Assembly: GCA_903632075.3 (NCBI GenBank)
Contig: CAHIKZ030000253.1
Location: forward strand, 808,001-872,000
Direction of reading: 5' to 3'
Origin: Acanthosepion pharaonis
Lineage: Eukaryota > Mollusca > Cephalopoda > Sepiida > Sepiidae
DNA length: 64,000 bases
Under the pieces are notes generated by a model. That model was not told the DNA's origin and ran no database searches. It saw only the letters and a program-made list of their open reading frames with translations. Positions 1-10,840 of this stretch are shown here, piece after piece. A program made the position numbers and the translations under genes. Within the stretch, counting starts at the first letter, position 1; the number at the start of each line of letters is the position of its first letter.

Positions 1-720
1 TCCTTTCACCGTGAATGTCGTCGTGCTTTGAAGCTCCTCTTGCGGACGTCGGATGGCCTCTCTGACGCCCAAGCGTTGTCTCGTAAGGCATTATATCGAG
101 TGTTAGGGGTCCGTATAAGATGGTCTGATCGACGAGCTCGGTCTTACGAAAGGAGGCTCGCCTGATATGGCCTTGGGCGCCTGGGTTGAAATGTCTCAAT
201 AACGATGAGGCATCACTCACCTGGCTGATGATTGCGGGGCCTCTGGGTCGGCAAAAGACTTTGTTCAGCAGGCTTGAGAAATATCCAAACTGTCGTCGCT
301 GTACTGGGAATGTCGAGACCGAAAAAACGCCTTTTTTTTTAAAGTGCCATGCAAGTTTGTTGAAGGCCTCATGGTTCGCATGCTGCAGGGAAAGATTTTT
401 TGTCCTGGAAGCCAGTTCTGTTTGTAGCAATTATCGCAATTGACGAAGGCTGAACACTATGTGTTCTGTTGCTTACTAAATAAGTCGTGATTTGGACGAC
501 GCGACAGAAGGGATTTATGAAGGCGAGAAGTTCACCTCTTCCCCAACTGATCTTGTACTTTAGGCATCAGCTTAAAGTCAAGATTAGGACGGATAGGCGG
601 CGGCTCCCATCATCAGAATTCGGCAAAAGGAGTGAATCTTGCGCGAATGTGTAGAGAAAGGGGCTGACCAAGTGGCATTTAGATGTCGGTTAGGAACAGA
701 ATATTGTCCCAACAGGGTTG
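1..720 (+). pseudogene. 3' end of a Tx1/L1-like LINE ORF2, decayed
   Basis: The translation reads through the carboxy-terminal part of a non-LTR retrotransposon polyprotein, downstream of the reverse transcriptase. The recognisable blocks are FHRECRRALKLLLRTSD (frame 1, bases 4-54), a Cys-rich knuckle GRQKTLFSRLEKYPNCRRC (frame 3, about 246-305), and ILYFRHQLKVKIRTDRRRL (about 547-603). These lie in at least three frames with several stops, so the copy is dead. It is cut off by the left window edge, so the RT itself is not visible. The family call rests on my recollection of the Tx1-like C-terminus and could be another LINE clade. No poly-A tail directly follows. Confidence 0.6.
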
Positions 721-1720
721 AAACAGAGACAACCCACCCTGATATTAGGCTAGACTAGGTTTTTTTGTTGAATATTTAGTTTTCCTATTTTTTTCCCGTT
801 TAACTTAGCTAGGGTATGTAAGCTCATTGGTCCCTTTTATTTCTGTCCCTATTTTTTTTTTTTTGTTTAATTCCCCATCCCTCCCTCGTTAGGTGGTTAG
901 TGATGTCAGTTTTCTGGTGGATGCGGGACGCCTTTCGTTTCGGGTGTGTGTTTTCGTATTTGTTGTTGTGTATGAATGGTGAGTGTTTGTGTGAATGCTT
1001 GATGGTTTGAATGTGTACTCATTTTTTTAGTCCCGCATCGATTTCGTCCGGTTAACTGATATTTCCTGCCACATTCATAGTTTATGGGGGTTTTATTACT
1101 AACCCAGTTTTGTTTAGTTTATTGTAAATAATTATTTCATTTTGTAAATATTCATTTGGGGAGAAAAAAGTTGTTATTTTATGACCCTCCCCATGAACAA
1201 TATTTGTATATAAGGGGACTATTTAGGACGTCATAGAGAAAGTGAGGTATTATGGTGGACGTAGTAAGAAAGGTAGGATTGAATGTGATGTTTTTGGTGA
1301 TTGGATTATTGTTGGCATGTTTGGACAGTGTCTGAACTAGCTAAGTTTTAGATTAAAGACAGAAGAAGAGGATCATTCCCCATGAACTTTGGCCATGTGC
1401 CACATTTGTTTTTTAATACAAATAAATATTAGTTCTTCGAGGGACGTTCACGGTTGACGGCAAGAACGGGCAGTTAGTGTGATTTGGAGACAGAACTCAA
1501 GAAGGAACGACTCAAGTTTGAAATACCAGCTGGGAGAGCTTGAATTTACTCGCTGGTTACTGTTTTCTTCATTCGCCTCATGGTTAGAACTGTGTAGCGA
1601 AAAAAACACATTTTAAATCAATTAATTTATGATATTAATGCTCTGTAAATTTACATTGAGCACTATTTTTTAAAAATAAAAATATCTATAAGAACACCGG
1701 ATTATATATCTTACTGTTCT
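721..1720. other. Unclassified, T-rich; possible LINE 3' UTR
   Basis: No coding block is recognised. The region contains T-runs, a TATA-like GTATATAAGG at 1206-1215 and an AATAAA at 1421-1426. It may be the 3' UTR of the LINE at 1-720, or a solo LTR (TATA box then polyadenylation signal). No matching terminal repeats were found to decide. Confidence 0.3.
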
Positions 1721-1722
1721 TT

Positions 1723-1725
<3 letters not shown>

Positions 1726-1777
<52 letters not shown>
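1726..1777. repeat. (TA)n microsatellite
   Basis: About 26 uninterrupted TA units. Confidence 0.97.
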
Positions 1778-1780
<3 letters not shown>

Positions 1781-2116
1781 TTCAAGAGGATAGAATTCAG
1801 GTAGAACTCAATGTCCAGGACAGAGTAAGAATATAATATAAAAGGTCAAACACTATTATTCCATGGTTATAATTTATTACATTGGAATCGCAATTACAAT
1901 CCAATTCATCAGACCTACAAATTCAAAAAGAAATCGGAAAATATAACTCCGGGTACAAAAAACAACATTTTAGTAAGAGTGTATGTGTGGGAGTGGGAAA
2001 CATCTGTGACAGGGAAATATATGAAAGCTTTAGAGAGAGGTAACAGGAAGGCCTAAAGGTGAAGGTGGGGATTAAAATTTAACGGAGAGAAGTTTTAAAG
2101 AGAGGAGTTAAATAAC

Positions 2117-2165
<49 letters not shown>

Positions 2166-3173
2166 TCGGTGGTTGTGTGACACGATCAGATTTAAAAAAA
2201 ACACATTTTTTTTTTTTACAAAATTCTATCAAGAATAGGATTTTGTTGAATGCAAAGCATTTTCTTATGATTTGGTAATTTTCAGGTCACTGGGTTTAAT
2301 AAGTTCAAAACTCAAAATTCAAGACAACCTGTTTTGGGGTTTCTTAATCGGGCTCAATATTAAAAGGTCACTGCGAGGTAATGAGTTCAAAGGCTGTCAA
2401 AATTCACAGCACCAGCGTAATTTGAATTTGACCTACTTACACTATTTGGGCTGACTTCAGGCTTAAAGGTCAAATGAGAGGTGCAGTCAAATAGGGCATT
2501 TTTTGTTCCTTGGATCTAAATAACAACTGGTCGTCCAATAAGAATGTAATAAATGAAAGCAGATCCGAATCAAAGAATTCGGACGGGTTTTAAGATCTCT
2601 TGAAAAAAACTGGCTTCTTTCAATAAGCAACTGGCAGAAATTAACACTTTTTTATTCTTTATGTACTGTTTCACAATCGTGGTACAATAAATATTTTTGT
2701 CATTTGTTAACGGAGAGTTGCTTGACCGTTTTAGTAACTCGTACCGACTGTCCGTCCAGAAGTTCCAGAAGAATTGTGGAATTGGATGTTTCTAACACAG
2801 CGTGGACGCAAAAGAAGTTGACAAACAACTCGTCGGAAACACATGTGGCTGTCACAGAACTGAGACCACACTTAGTGCCGTGACTAGTATCGGATCATAA
2901 TTGCCCTGTATATTCAATTATAATATTTTGCACACATCGTTCCAACGATCACAGATCACATTTTATGTTATACTAGTACCTCGAGTAGGAATATATGCAA
3001 TTTAGTGATGAATGTATCATGAATTTTATCCAATAAATATTTATTTTCCAACATATTCTTCATTCTTTGCAATGCACCGAATTCAGTGGTAATTATTAAT
3101 CACAAAGATTAAACATTATACAATGATATTCCTAAAAAATTCTATTTTGGTAAAATTTGATGTTACCCAAGTT

Positions 3174-3174
<1 letters not shown>
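1778..3174. other. Non-coding, unclassified
   Basis: Holds a second (TA)n tract at 2119-2163. At 2283-2420 two similar segments each begin with AGGTCACTG and contain GAGTTCAAA/AAGTTCAAA, an old local duplication. No transposon protein similarity was recognised in any frame. Confidence 0.4.

Positions 3175-3253
<79 letters not shown>
3175..3253. repeat. Compound (CA)n-(TA)n microsatellite
   Basis: CA units at 3175-3213 run directly into TA units at 3214-3253. The tract lies about 130 bp beyond the 3' (left) end of the minus-strand hammerhead-like motif at 3,382-3,424. Confidence 0.97.
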
Positions 3254-3255
<2 letters not shown>

Positions 3256-3381
3256 GAAAAGGTTATAATTGTTCCAACGAGAGAAAAATGTATATTTTAA
3301 AAAAGAGAGAAACCGCAAACATTTTGGGTTTTAATGTGGATTTGTTTTAGTGTATATATATTATATTTATTTCTTCATATT

Positions 3382-3424
3382 TTTGCTACACGGGTTTTCA
3401 GTCTCGTGACGTTCTTCAGGCAAA
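3382..3424 (-). ncRNA. Hammerhead-ribozyme-like motif, PLE 3' end
   Basis: On the minus strand the core CTGAAGA (3413-3419) is followed by a short stem built on GTC/GAC around an ACGA loop, then GAAAA. The outer arms TTTGC and GCAAA are complementary and would form helix I, and a GTA cleavage triplet precedes the second arm. Helix III is degraded. It lies on the 3' side of the minus-strand PLE remnant at 4,000-4,545, where PLEs are known to carry hammerheads. The fold was judged by eye only. Confidence 0.45.
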
Positions 3425-3712
3425 TAATCAATTTTTAAAGGAATAAAATTTCCTTATGTTCTTTTAATGTTCCTTTTCTGTATTTGTAGTGAGCCTTGAT
3501 CTCATTTTTCGACTGTTAGCAAAAGTGAATTTTTGCCTCAGTGGTAATAAAATCATTAGGTTTGGTCTTAGTAGTGGCGATGACAGATGTGTTGATGATA
3601 GTTCCTTCCCCCCCCATCCCCACCTCACTCCTGAGACTGTCAAATCTATTTTCATTTTTGTACATCGCATGTACGCGCGTGTCCCCGCTAGCTTTCACAT
3701 GAATCAGCATAC

Positions 3713-3713
<1 letters not shown>

Positions 3714-3769
<56 letters not shown>

Positions 3770-3776
3770 TATACAC
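3714..3776. repeat. (TA)n-(CA)n microsatellite
   Basis: TA units at 3714-3758 followed by a short ACACACACATATACACA stretch. Confidence 0.95.
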
Positions 3777-3999
3777 ATTCTTCCTGTGTTGCGTAGGGCT
3801 CACGTGTGTATCTGCGAGTAGCCTATTTGTTCATGCCAGTGTATGTATATATATTTTTGTTCTCCATGGATACCTGTTTGCAAGTGCGTACGTCTATGTA
3901 TGTGTGCGGTCCCACCAATGTATCTCACCATCATGTGTGCATGCCGTGTGCCGATGTGTGTGGGATTATGTTCTGTTTAGTGCTGGTTTAAGTTTGTCT

Positions 4000-4545
4000 A
4001 TGAATTTTTTTCTTGAATTTGTTAGAAAGTGTAGTTGTCTGTTTGGTATATTGGCATAATTTTAAATTTGCCTTGATTGCATTCGTAGATGTGTTACGAT
4101 ACAGTTTTGTGTTGTCGGGTAATTTGATGTTGCTTTTGTGAAGGGCAACTCTGTTGTTAAGTGCTTGGCTGATGCGTATATATGACTTGAATTTTGTGCA
4201 TTTGAATACGTAGATGACATTTTTGGAGTTGCAGTTTAATTTTTTATTTATTGTGAATGTATTGTGGAGTTTTCAAAGGTGTAGGAGTTCCCTTCTGTAA
4301 TGACATCACAAACCCCACATCTTTATTTGTTGAATTTTGTGACGCCCTGTATATTGTGTTGGTTACATTTGGATGAGGTTAATATATGTTTCAGGTTTTT
4401 AGATTGGTGTTTGCTTTTAATTATTTTGGTTGTTTTTAGTACATTTTTCATTTTGGCATTCTTGTTAAGTAGGTCTAGATTTCTTGTAATTTCCATAAAT
4501 AGTTCTGGATTGTTGTTAATGTATGTTGAGTCATATGCTAGGGTA
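4000..4545 (-). pseudogene. Penelope-like element, region before and into GIY-YIG domain
   Basis: Read on the minus strand, bases 4545-4323 encode an open segment with NNNPELFMEITRNLDLL, then KTTKIIKSKHQSKNLKHIL and LTSSKC. After a stop comes RCGVCDVITEGNSYTF. This order (linker, SKxQxxNLK, RCGxC...GNSxTF) is what I recognise from the stretch between reverse transcriptase and GIY-YIG endonuclease in animal PLEs. The downstream part to about 4000 is in broken frames. The reverse transcriptase should lie to the right (5' on this strand), but beyond 4,545 there is only a CA/TG-rich simple repeat, so the copy is 5'-truncated. Confidence 0.6.
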
Positions 4546-4655
4546 CACACACAAACACACGCATATATATGTTCGCTTGTGTGTGCGTGTGTGTGTGCAT
4601 GTATGTATATGTATGTATGTGTGTGTGTGCATGTGTGTATATGTATGTGTGTATT
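4541..4655. repeat. Imperfect CA/TG-rich simple repeat
   Basis: ACACAC-rich sequence turns into TGTGTG/TATG-rich sequence about 25 bp later, so the tract is weakly self-complementary. Confidence 0.85.
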
Positions 4656-5594
4656 GGCATAGTGATCAACATCAGGTGATTATGAGGCGGGGTAAACCAA
4701 ATGGAAACGGGATATGGAAATCGAATCTCCAAAGCCATCTGAAAATAATTTTCTTTTGAACCCCAGTCGAAAACGCACCGCTCTACGTTTTTGAAATCTG
4801 AAGCCTGAGTGAGATAGGCTTGACGGGATTTGACGGAGGTGCTTAGAGTGTGTCATGGAAGCTGCACAATAATAAAATCGGGGACCTACATGAAAACTGT
4901 AAAGTGTGACGCTGCCTTGTGCGCATTTGGAGGTGAAAAGAATAGCTCCTCAGTACTCTAAATATTGAAAATAGAAGAGAGGGAGCGACTAAAACATATG
5001 TGGTGCAGCTTAGAAACGGTACTAGTTTGGGAAAATAAGAACTAATGAACATCGATGCAGAAAGAGAATAATGGAAGTAACTGATCAATGCGGTTTCGAA
5101 TTCACGCGAAAGAGAAGATTCAATATAATGATTATGTAATTTGTTACTTGTATCTCGGCTTATATTCGAAAAGTTTACTAAATGCATCCAACATGTGGCA
5201 CATTAATTTCAAGTCAGTAAATATCAAGGAAAGCGTTCCATCTTTTTAACCTAACATTCTCAATCGATACACGCATTATTATTATTATTATTATTCCATC
5301 CGATTATTGCGTGTTTCATTGTCAATTTACCATTCGTGTAATTAAATATAAGCAAGTAAATTCCAACAAGAATAGATTGTACTTTTCCACGCCTTGTTAT
5401 TTTGCAAATTCTCGAAGATTTCTTTTACTGATTCTTCGATGATAAATTAGAATGTAATTCTGTTAAACCATTTTCTCAGATTTCTTCCATCATTTCTGTT
5501 CTATCAGCCTGAAAATAACTTAAGATATATTTTGAAAGCATTATCGCTCTTTTTGTGTAAGATAGAGTAAAACTTGGATCGAAATAGTAATAAT
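4656..5594. other. Non-coding, unclassified
   Basis: AT-rich sequence with a short (ATT)n at 5276-5296. The 114-codon minus-strand frame at 4843-5187 has no recognised domain and is probably chance. Confidence 0.4.
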
Positions 5595-5599
5595 GAAAC

Positions 5600-5735
5600 T
5601 GTAGTGATACTGGCAAATTAATAGGCCTAATTTGCATAAGTGTAAGAGAAAGACTATATAACTGGTCATTGAGAATAACAGAAAAAAGAAAACAAGCTTA
5701 GCGACTGACTAGTGCACAACTTTGACTTCACAATA
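5600..5735 (+). repeat. 5' LTR of the gypsy element
   Basis: Starts TGTAGTGATACTGG and ends CTTCACAATA, where the 3' copy ends in CA. A TATA-like GACTATATAACTGG lies at 5652-5665. The gag ATG follows immediately at 5736. Confidence 0.93.
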
Positions 5736-6498
5736 ATGGCGTCGCAGATAGGATCCAATTTGTCTCTAGAAGATTCAGATTACGTGGATGCATGGATTCA
5801 CTGTTTTTCTGCCAGTGGGAGATGTAAAATGCTGAAAGACAAGGAGAAGGGAGGCGAAAATGAAATTACGGATGTATTTTTGGCTACAGCTGGATGCGAT
5901 AATGAAAGTCTCCACCATAGCATATTCCTTAAATTTGGAAGACCTGACTTTCGAAAAAATAAGTCAGATTATAAGAAGAAATATGAGACCCAAGAAAAGG
6001 CTGGTAGTGGCAGAAAGAACGAAATTCATGTCGATGAAATAAGAAATTGACGAACCAATTATAAAATATCTACACCGTCTACGAAATGCGAGTAGATATT
6101 GCGAATTTGAAAAACTCGGACAAGACGAACAGACTATTGAAGAGGATTTGATTCAATTAAGGTTAATTGAAGGTATGTGCAATGCATCACACCGATATAA
6201 AATAATGGAACAATTACAAATAAGAAATATGTCTTTAAATACATGCATCGACTTTATCCAGTAACAAGAATTAATACAGAAATACAACCATCATAAAAGT
6301 CAACACAGTGAACAAATATTCGCTGATACGTACATGTTAAATAAGATAAGAAAATTTTGACGTGAACACGAAATAAAAAGGGAAAAATGCCCAGCATTTG
6401 GAAAAACCTGTACAAATTGCTTAAAAAAGAACCACTTTCAAGCAGTATGCAAATTCAAAAAGAAAAACGTTGAAAGAGTTGAAGGAGACGAAACCAAT
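5736..6498 (+). pseudogene. gag of the gypsy element, frameshifted
   Basis: The first ATG after the LTR (5736) opens a frame that runs to 6050, but the conserved gag sequence moves to another frame from about 5860, where LTFEKISQIIRRNMRPKK is seen. In that second frame there are in-frame stops at about 6040, 6262 and 6358. A CCHC-like nucleocapsid knuckle follows at about 6388-6455, with cysteines in CPAFGKTC and CLKKNHFQAVC. Gag would form the particle core and bind the RNA. The reading frame then continues into the protease without a gap. Confidence 0.85.
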
Positions 6499-6945
6499 AT
6501 GGAAGTCTTCACATTAAAAAATAAGAATATAGAAAAAATTGAACAAAAGAAAAAAGACATTATACTAAAGGTTAAAATCAACAACTGCAATTTAGATATG
6601 CAAATTGATACTGGGAGTGAAGTAACGCTGATACCAAAAAATTTTTGGGAACACATTGGAAAGCCACATTTACGAAAGAGCAGTTTACAACTCCGCCAAT
6701 TTGATGGGTCGGTTAAAAAAACTTTAGGATACTTTGAATGTTCCTTGGAGTTAAAAGATAAATTTGAAGTAATACCTATAATTGTCACAAGTTGTAAAAA
6801 GAACCAAGGACTTCTTGGAAACAATGTGCTTAACATAAATTTTACCAAATTAATTAATGAGATAAAAATGGAAAAAACCGGAAAGTTAAAAAACTATAAA
6901 GCGAGTTTAAAATTAAACGAAAATGTCTCCCCCCTCTTATTATGA
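6499..6945 (+). pseudogene. Retropepsin region of the gypsy pol
   Basis: An open frame of about 148 codons that continues the second gag frame. The aspartic protease active site DTGSEVTLI begins at 6607 (about residue 37 here), and a second conserved block GLLGNNVL lies about 75 residues later, matching the single-domain retropepsins of Ty3/gypsy elements, which cleave the Gag-Pol precursor. This segment has no stops of its own. The frame ends at a TGA (6943-6945), and the reverse transcriptase resumes in a different frame from 6923, so a frameshift lies near 6925-6945. Confidence 0.88.
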
Positions 6946-7660
6946 TGCACGAAAATTACCAGTACATTTGTTGCCATTAGTAGTAACAAAACTTCTTGAA
7001 CATGTCCCCCCTGGGGGTAGCAAGTGGGCATCACCCATTGTAGTTTTAAGGAAGACAGATGGTGATTTACGTATTTGTGGAGATTACAAAATAGGTGTAA
7101 ATCACAAAGTTTGTTCGGATTCATATCCCATACCGAATGTTGAGGTTGCATTACATGCACTGGCAGGAATGAGCGTTTTTACAAAAATAGATTTAAAAAC
7201 GGCATACCACCAAATACCAATAGACGATAACTTCAAAGAAGTAACCACGATAAATACACCAATAGGGTTACTAAGATGGAAAAGAATGCCATAAAGAATA
7301 AAAACCGCAAGCGCCATATTTCAAAGGGCCATCGAACAGGTTTTAGAAAATATAGAAAATATGATTTGTTACCAAGACGATATATGCATAGGAGCTACTA
7401 ATGAAAATGAATTAAAAAAGAAAACCGACATAATCTTGAATAGATTAAGAAATGCTGGAATGACAATAAATGAGACAAAATGAGTAAGCAATTGGAGTAA
7501 AATATCTTTTTTAGGTTATTCCATTTCAAAAGAAGGTATATCACCAGACCAGGCCTTGATAGAAAAAATACTAAAAAGTAGCTACACCTACAAATAAAAA
7601 AAAAGAACTGGAGACTTTTTTTGGGATTGGTGAATTTTACAAGCGATATTTACCAAAATA
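6923..7660 (+). pseudogene. Reverse transcriptase of the gypsy pol, broken
   Basis: The palm and fingers motifs appear in order: WASPIVVLRKTDGDLRICGD, then FTKIDLKTAYHQIPI, then the catalytic YQDD at 7370-7381 and later FLGYSIS. The first frame stops at 7294, before YQDD, and further stops (about 7483) and frame changes follow near 7590-7660, so the enzyme cannot be made. YQDD is one of the usual YxDD variants, so the catalytic aspartates themselves are present. The next frame carries the connection and RNase H domains. Confidence 0.92.
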
Positions 7661-7661
7661 C

Positions 7662-8450
7662 ATGGACTTGACTGAACCATTTGCAAATTTAAGAAAAAAG
7701 AATGTTGAATTTATTTGGTCAGAGAAACAACGAAAAGCTTTTCATAGATTAAAAGTAATCATGGCAAAGAAGCCAGTAGTGAAAATGTTTAATCCAAAAA
7801 AGGAGATTACTTTAACCACAGATGCAAGCGAGCATTCGATATCGGGAATATTATCACAAGAAGGACATCCGATAATGTATTTATCAAGAAGACTAACGAA
7901 CACCGAATTTAATTATTCAAATATAGAGAAAGAAGCGTTGGCTATTGTGCGGACAACTACTAAAGCCCGACAACTTTTAATTGGAAAAAAAATTCTGTTA
8001 AGAAGTGATCATAAACCGTTAGAGTTTATATTTAACCCAAGGAAAGAATTACCCAAAGTCACGACATCGAGGATACTAAGATGGGCAATAAGATTAATGG
8101 CATTTGACTTTGATATAGAATATATCAAAGGAAATTCAATTCCACATGTAGATGCACTATCAAGATTGCGATTTTACAAGGATTCAAAAGACAAAACAGA
8201 AGAAGAATTTGAAGATGCATTCTTACATTGGGTAGAGACTGGTGTTTTTTCTTTAGATAGAATGGCTGTGGAAACTAGACATGATCCAGTACTAAGTAGG
8301 ATAGTATCGAGAATAAGAAAAAACTCATGGGGAAATTGTTCTAGGGCGGAAAGACCCTACAAAGAAATAAGACAGAAATTAACGATAGAACATGGAGTGA
8401 TTTGTAATGGGGATTTGGTAGTTCCCCTAGAAACACAAGAAAATTGGTAA
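7662..8450 (+). pseudogene. RNase H and linker of the gypsy pol
   Basis: A 262-codon open frame. Its ATG is unlikely to be a real start because the domain is an internal part of pol. The RNase H acidic residues are visible: TTDASEHSISGIL (Asp at residue 54), IEKEALAIV (Glu at residue 91) and RSDHKPLEF (Asp at residue 116). The frame continues through a linker toward the integrase zinc-binding region and stops at 8448-8450. RNase H removes the RNA strand during reverse transcription. Confidence 0.9.
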
Positions 8451-9560
8451 TAGAAAGTATACATGAGGTTATACACTGTGGAGTAGCGGCCACACAAAAA
8501 AGAAGCATGGTGGCCGGGATATTCAAGAGATGTCGAAGAATATATAAAAAGGTGGAAAAAATGTAAAGAATTAAGAAACTTTGCACAGACTACTTTATAT
8601 TCGTGGCCCAGAGAAGTAGAGCCATGGAGTCGGGTGCATATGGATCATGCGTATATTACTGGAGTGGGACTCTTATTAATTCTAGTAGACTCTTTTACAG
8701 GCTGGCCTGAAATAATCCGGGTGCCAGACAAGAAAAGTCCTACGATAAAACAGATTCTAAGGGTCAAATTTTCCAGAAACGGCATACCAAAAACCCTGGT
8801 ATCTGACAACGCACCGGAATTTTGTGATGAAGATCTTAATTTATGGTTAGAAAAAATAAGATGTAAACCGTATAAGACACTCCCATATCACCCTCAGTCG
8901 AACGAGTTAGCGGAAAGAATGGTGCAGACCGTAAAAACGGGACTAAAAGCATGCTCTCAGCAAAAAGAAAAAGTAGAAATTTTTCTACCGAGGCTGCTTT
9001 TAAGCTATCGTACAATACCACACACTGGAAGACTAGAAGGCCCATCAGCTTTAATGGGAAGACACATTAGAGCTCCGCTAACGATGTCGTATTCCACAAA
9101 TGAAAAAATGTGGTACAAAAAGAACAAAGAAGCAAATCTGGAAAGGGCAGAATATATCATGCAAAAAGGCCACAATACAGCTATAATAAATAGAGAAAAT
9201 GGCAACAGTGTATTAGCCCATGTAGATCAAATAAGGACCCAGGGCAAATATGAAGAGCAAAATGAAGAAATGTCTACGATTCCGTCCGTTAATGATTTAT
9301 TAGAACAACCGTTACAGAATGAAACATCAGAAGACGAAATAATGCAGGATCAATTGAGACAGAATGAGTTTGAAAGTTCGGACGAAGATCAAATAATGCA
9401 AGAAGATGCCTATGATTACAGCTTAGCGCAGGACAGATCTAGGTCTCACAGAGAAAGAAATACGGGTGAGAGAGAAGTAGAGCAAAGTAATGAAACTATC
9501 ACGAGAAGAAGTACAAGAACTATTAGAGGTATAAAACCTATACGTTTCAGGGAGATGTAG
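8451..9560 (+). pseudogene. Integrase of the gypsy pol
   Basis: From about 8451 to 8600 the zinc-binding region is split over frames (HEVIHCG, then KCKEL). From 8634 a 308-codon frame carries the catalytic core: Asp in HMDHAY (residue 4), Asp in VSDNAPEF (residue 58) and Glu in NELAERMV (residue 94), giving the DD35E spacing. The sequence NELAER has Glu where most integrases have Gly (NGxAER). The carboxy tail is acidic and Ser/Arg-rich, without a recognised chromodomain. The stop codon (9558-9560) lies inside the first five bases of the 3' LTR. Confidence 0.92.
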
Positions 9561-9691
9561 TGATACTGGCAAATTAATATGCCTAATTTGCATAAGTGCA
9601 AGAGAAAGACTATATAACTGGTCACTGAGAATAACGGAAAAAAGAATACAAGCTTAGCGACTGACTAGTGCTAAACTTGAACTTCCCAACA
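9556..9691 (+). repeat. 3' LTR of the gypsy element
   Basis: Matches the 5' LTR from TGTAGTGATACTGG and ends CTTCCCAACA, a TG...CA terminus directly followed by the GAAAC target-site duplication. Confidence 0.95.
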
Positions 9692-9696
9692 GAAAC

Positions 9697-10095
9697 ACAT
9701 CGTCTTATATATTAAGATGATACGAAACGTTCAAGTCGAATGCTTTACAAATTTTAGGGGGAAATTTTACAAGTATATTTGACGTTTATTCAAACTCTTC
9801 GTTGTCTGTGTAATCAATCAACTATAGGACATCATTTATTGTACTTAGCAAAATTTCACAGACAATGAAAATATATTCTATATAAAATCTTGGAATGGAA
9901 CATCTGGCATTATGGAGAGATTTTTGTTTATATTTTTCTCGATTTAAAAAATCTATTTTGTACAATGTATTCGGAACAATGTAAACAAAACAAAGAAAAT
10001 CACAGATACGGGAAATGTGGATGAAAATAGGCTAGGTTTATTCATGTTCTTGTGGTCATGATATTGTCATGTGGTCATGGCTAGATTGATTATAT

Positions 10096-10098
<3 letters not shown>
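9697..10098. other. Non-coding, unclassified
   Basis: AT-rich, no recognised element. Ends in the (TA)n tract. Confidence 0.4.

Positions 10099-10142
<44 letters not shown>
10099..10142. repeat. (TA)n microsatellite
   Basis: About 22 TA units, next to the 3' end of the minus-strand PLE copy. Confidence 0.95.
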
Positions 10143-10144
<2 letters not shown>

Positions 10145-10180
10145 GTTGTGTATTTAGGCAGAAATCATTCATTTATGCAT

Positions 10181-10840
10181 GTTTCATTTAAAACGACAGA
10201 CAAGGTAGTAGGTTAAGCCTTTTATCTAATTTTTTTGTATTCGCACAAGAGCTTTCTTTTTTTTTTTTTTTGACACAGTCTGTAGAAACAGTCTAAATGT
10301 TCTATAGTTCCAAACGTTTTCGGCTATACATTTAACCATTATCTAGTATGATTTTATTTTTCAGTTTACACGAGTGTGTGTTATGTGTATTTAATCTTTT
10401 TTTACAAGTGGATGAGGTTATTATGTTTGTGTTTTCTACTAGTAAGTTTCGAATGGAGTCTGGTAAGTTTGTGTGTGTGTTTAAATGGGTTCTAATGGAG
10501 CTGTGATCAGATAGGTGCAACGTAAGACGACTGGATAAACATGTAGTTGTGTGTCCGATGTAATTATCTATGAGTTCGGTTTGATCAGGAACATAGTTCC
10601 TTAAATAACATTTGAACTCATAGAAATGTTCTTCGTTGTAATTTTGACTTAGCTGGTGTGTTGTTATTTTTGAGGATAAGGTTAGCTGTCTTTAATTTTT
10701 TATAGTAGATAATTAAATTGTTTTTTTTATTTGGGTCGATTGGAGTAGTGTATGTCTTTATAATATTTCTAAGTGAAGATTCATCTTGTTTGCAGTTAAT
10801 GTGCATTTGGTCTTTGTAGAAAGTAAAAAATGACAAATAT
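10181..10840 (-). pseudogene. Penelope-like element 3' end, minus copy of a head-to-head pair
   Basis: On the minus strand the segment LRNIIKTYTTPIDPNKKN and LIIYYKKLKTANLILKNN (10780-10690) leads to a GIY-YIG-type region: IGHTTTC is degraded, but HLSDHSSIRTHLNTHTNLPD and LVENTNII are clear (10510-10420). GIY-YIG endonucleases nick the target DNA of EN-positive PLEs. Beyond the coding part lies a tail containing GATAATGG and TATAGCCGAAAACG (10310-10345) and a GAAAC-containing block at 10181-10201. Those tail blocks recur in the plus copy at 11,160 and at 55.6-57 kb. At least one frameshift splits the frame near 10,600. Confidence 0.72.

Larger units (their letters stand above)
5595..9696 (+). 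mobile_element. Ty3/gypsy LTR retrotransposon, nearly complete, inactive
   Basis: Two 136-bp direct repeats (5600-5735 and 9556-9691) enclose gag, protease, reverse transcriptase, RNase H and integrase in the Ty3/gypsy order. The element is flanked by the 5-bp duplication GAAAC (5595-5599 and 9692-9696), the signature of integrase-mediated insertion. The LTRs differ at about 11 of 136 positions by my alignment, so the insertion is old. Several stops and frameshifts interrupt gag and pol. No envelope-like frame lies between integrase and the 3' LTR. The short LTR and the compact layout resemble Mag/CsRN1-type elements, but that subfamily call is tentative. Confidence 0.95.

Noticed and set aside
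3123..3821. Frames across CA/TA repeats, both strands
   Set aside because: His-Thr and Ile-Tyr runs from microsatellites.
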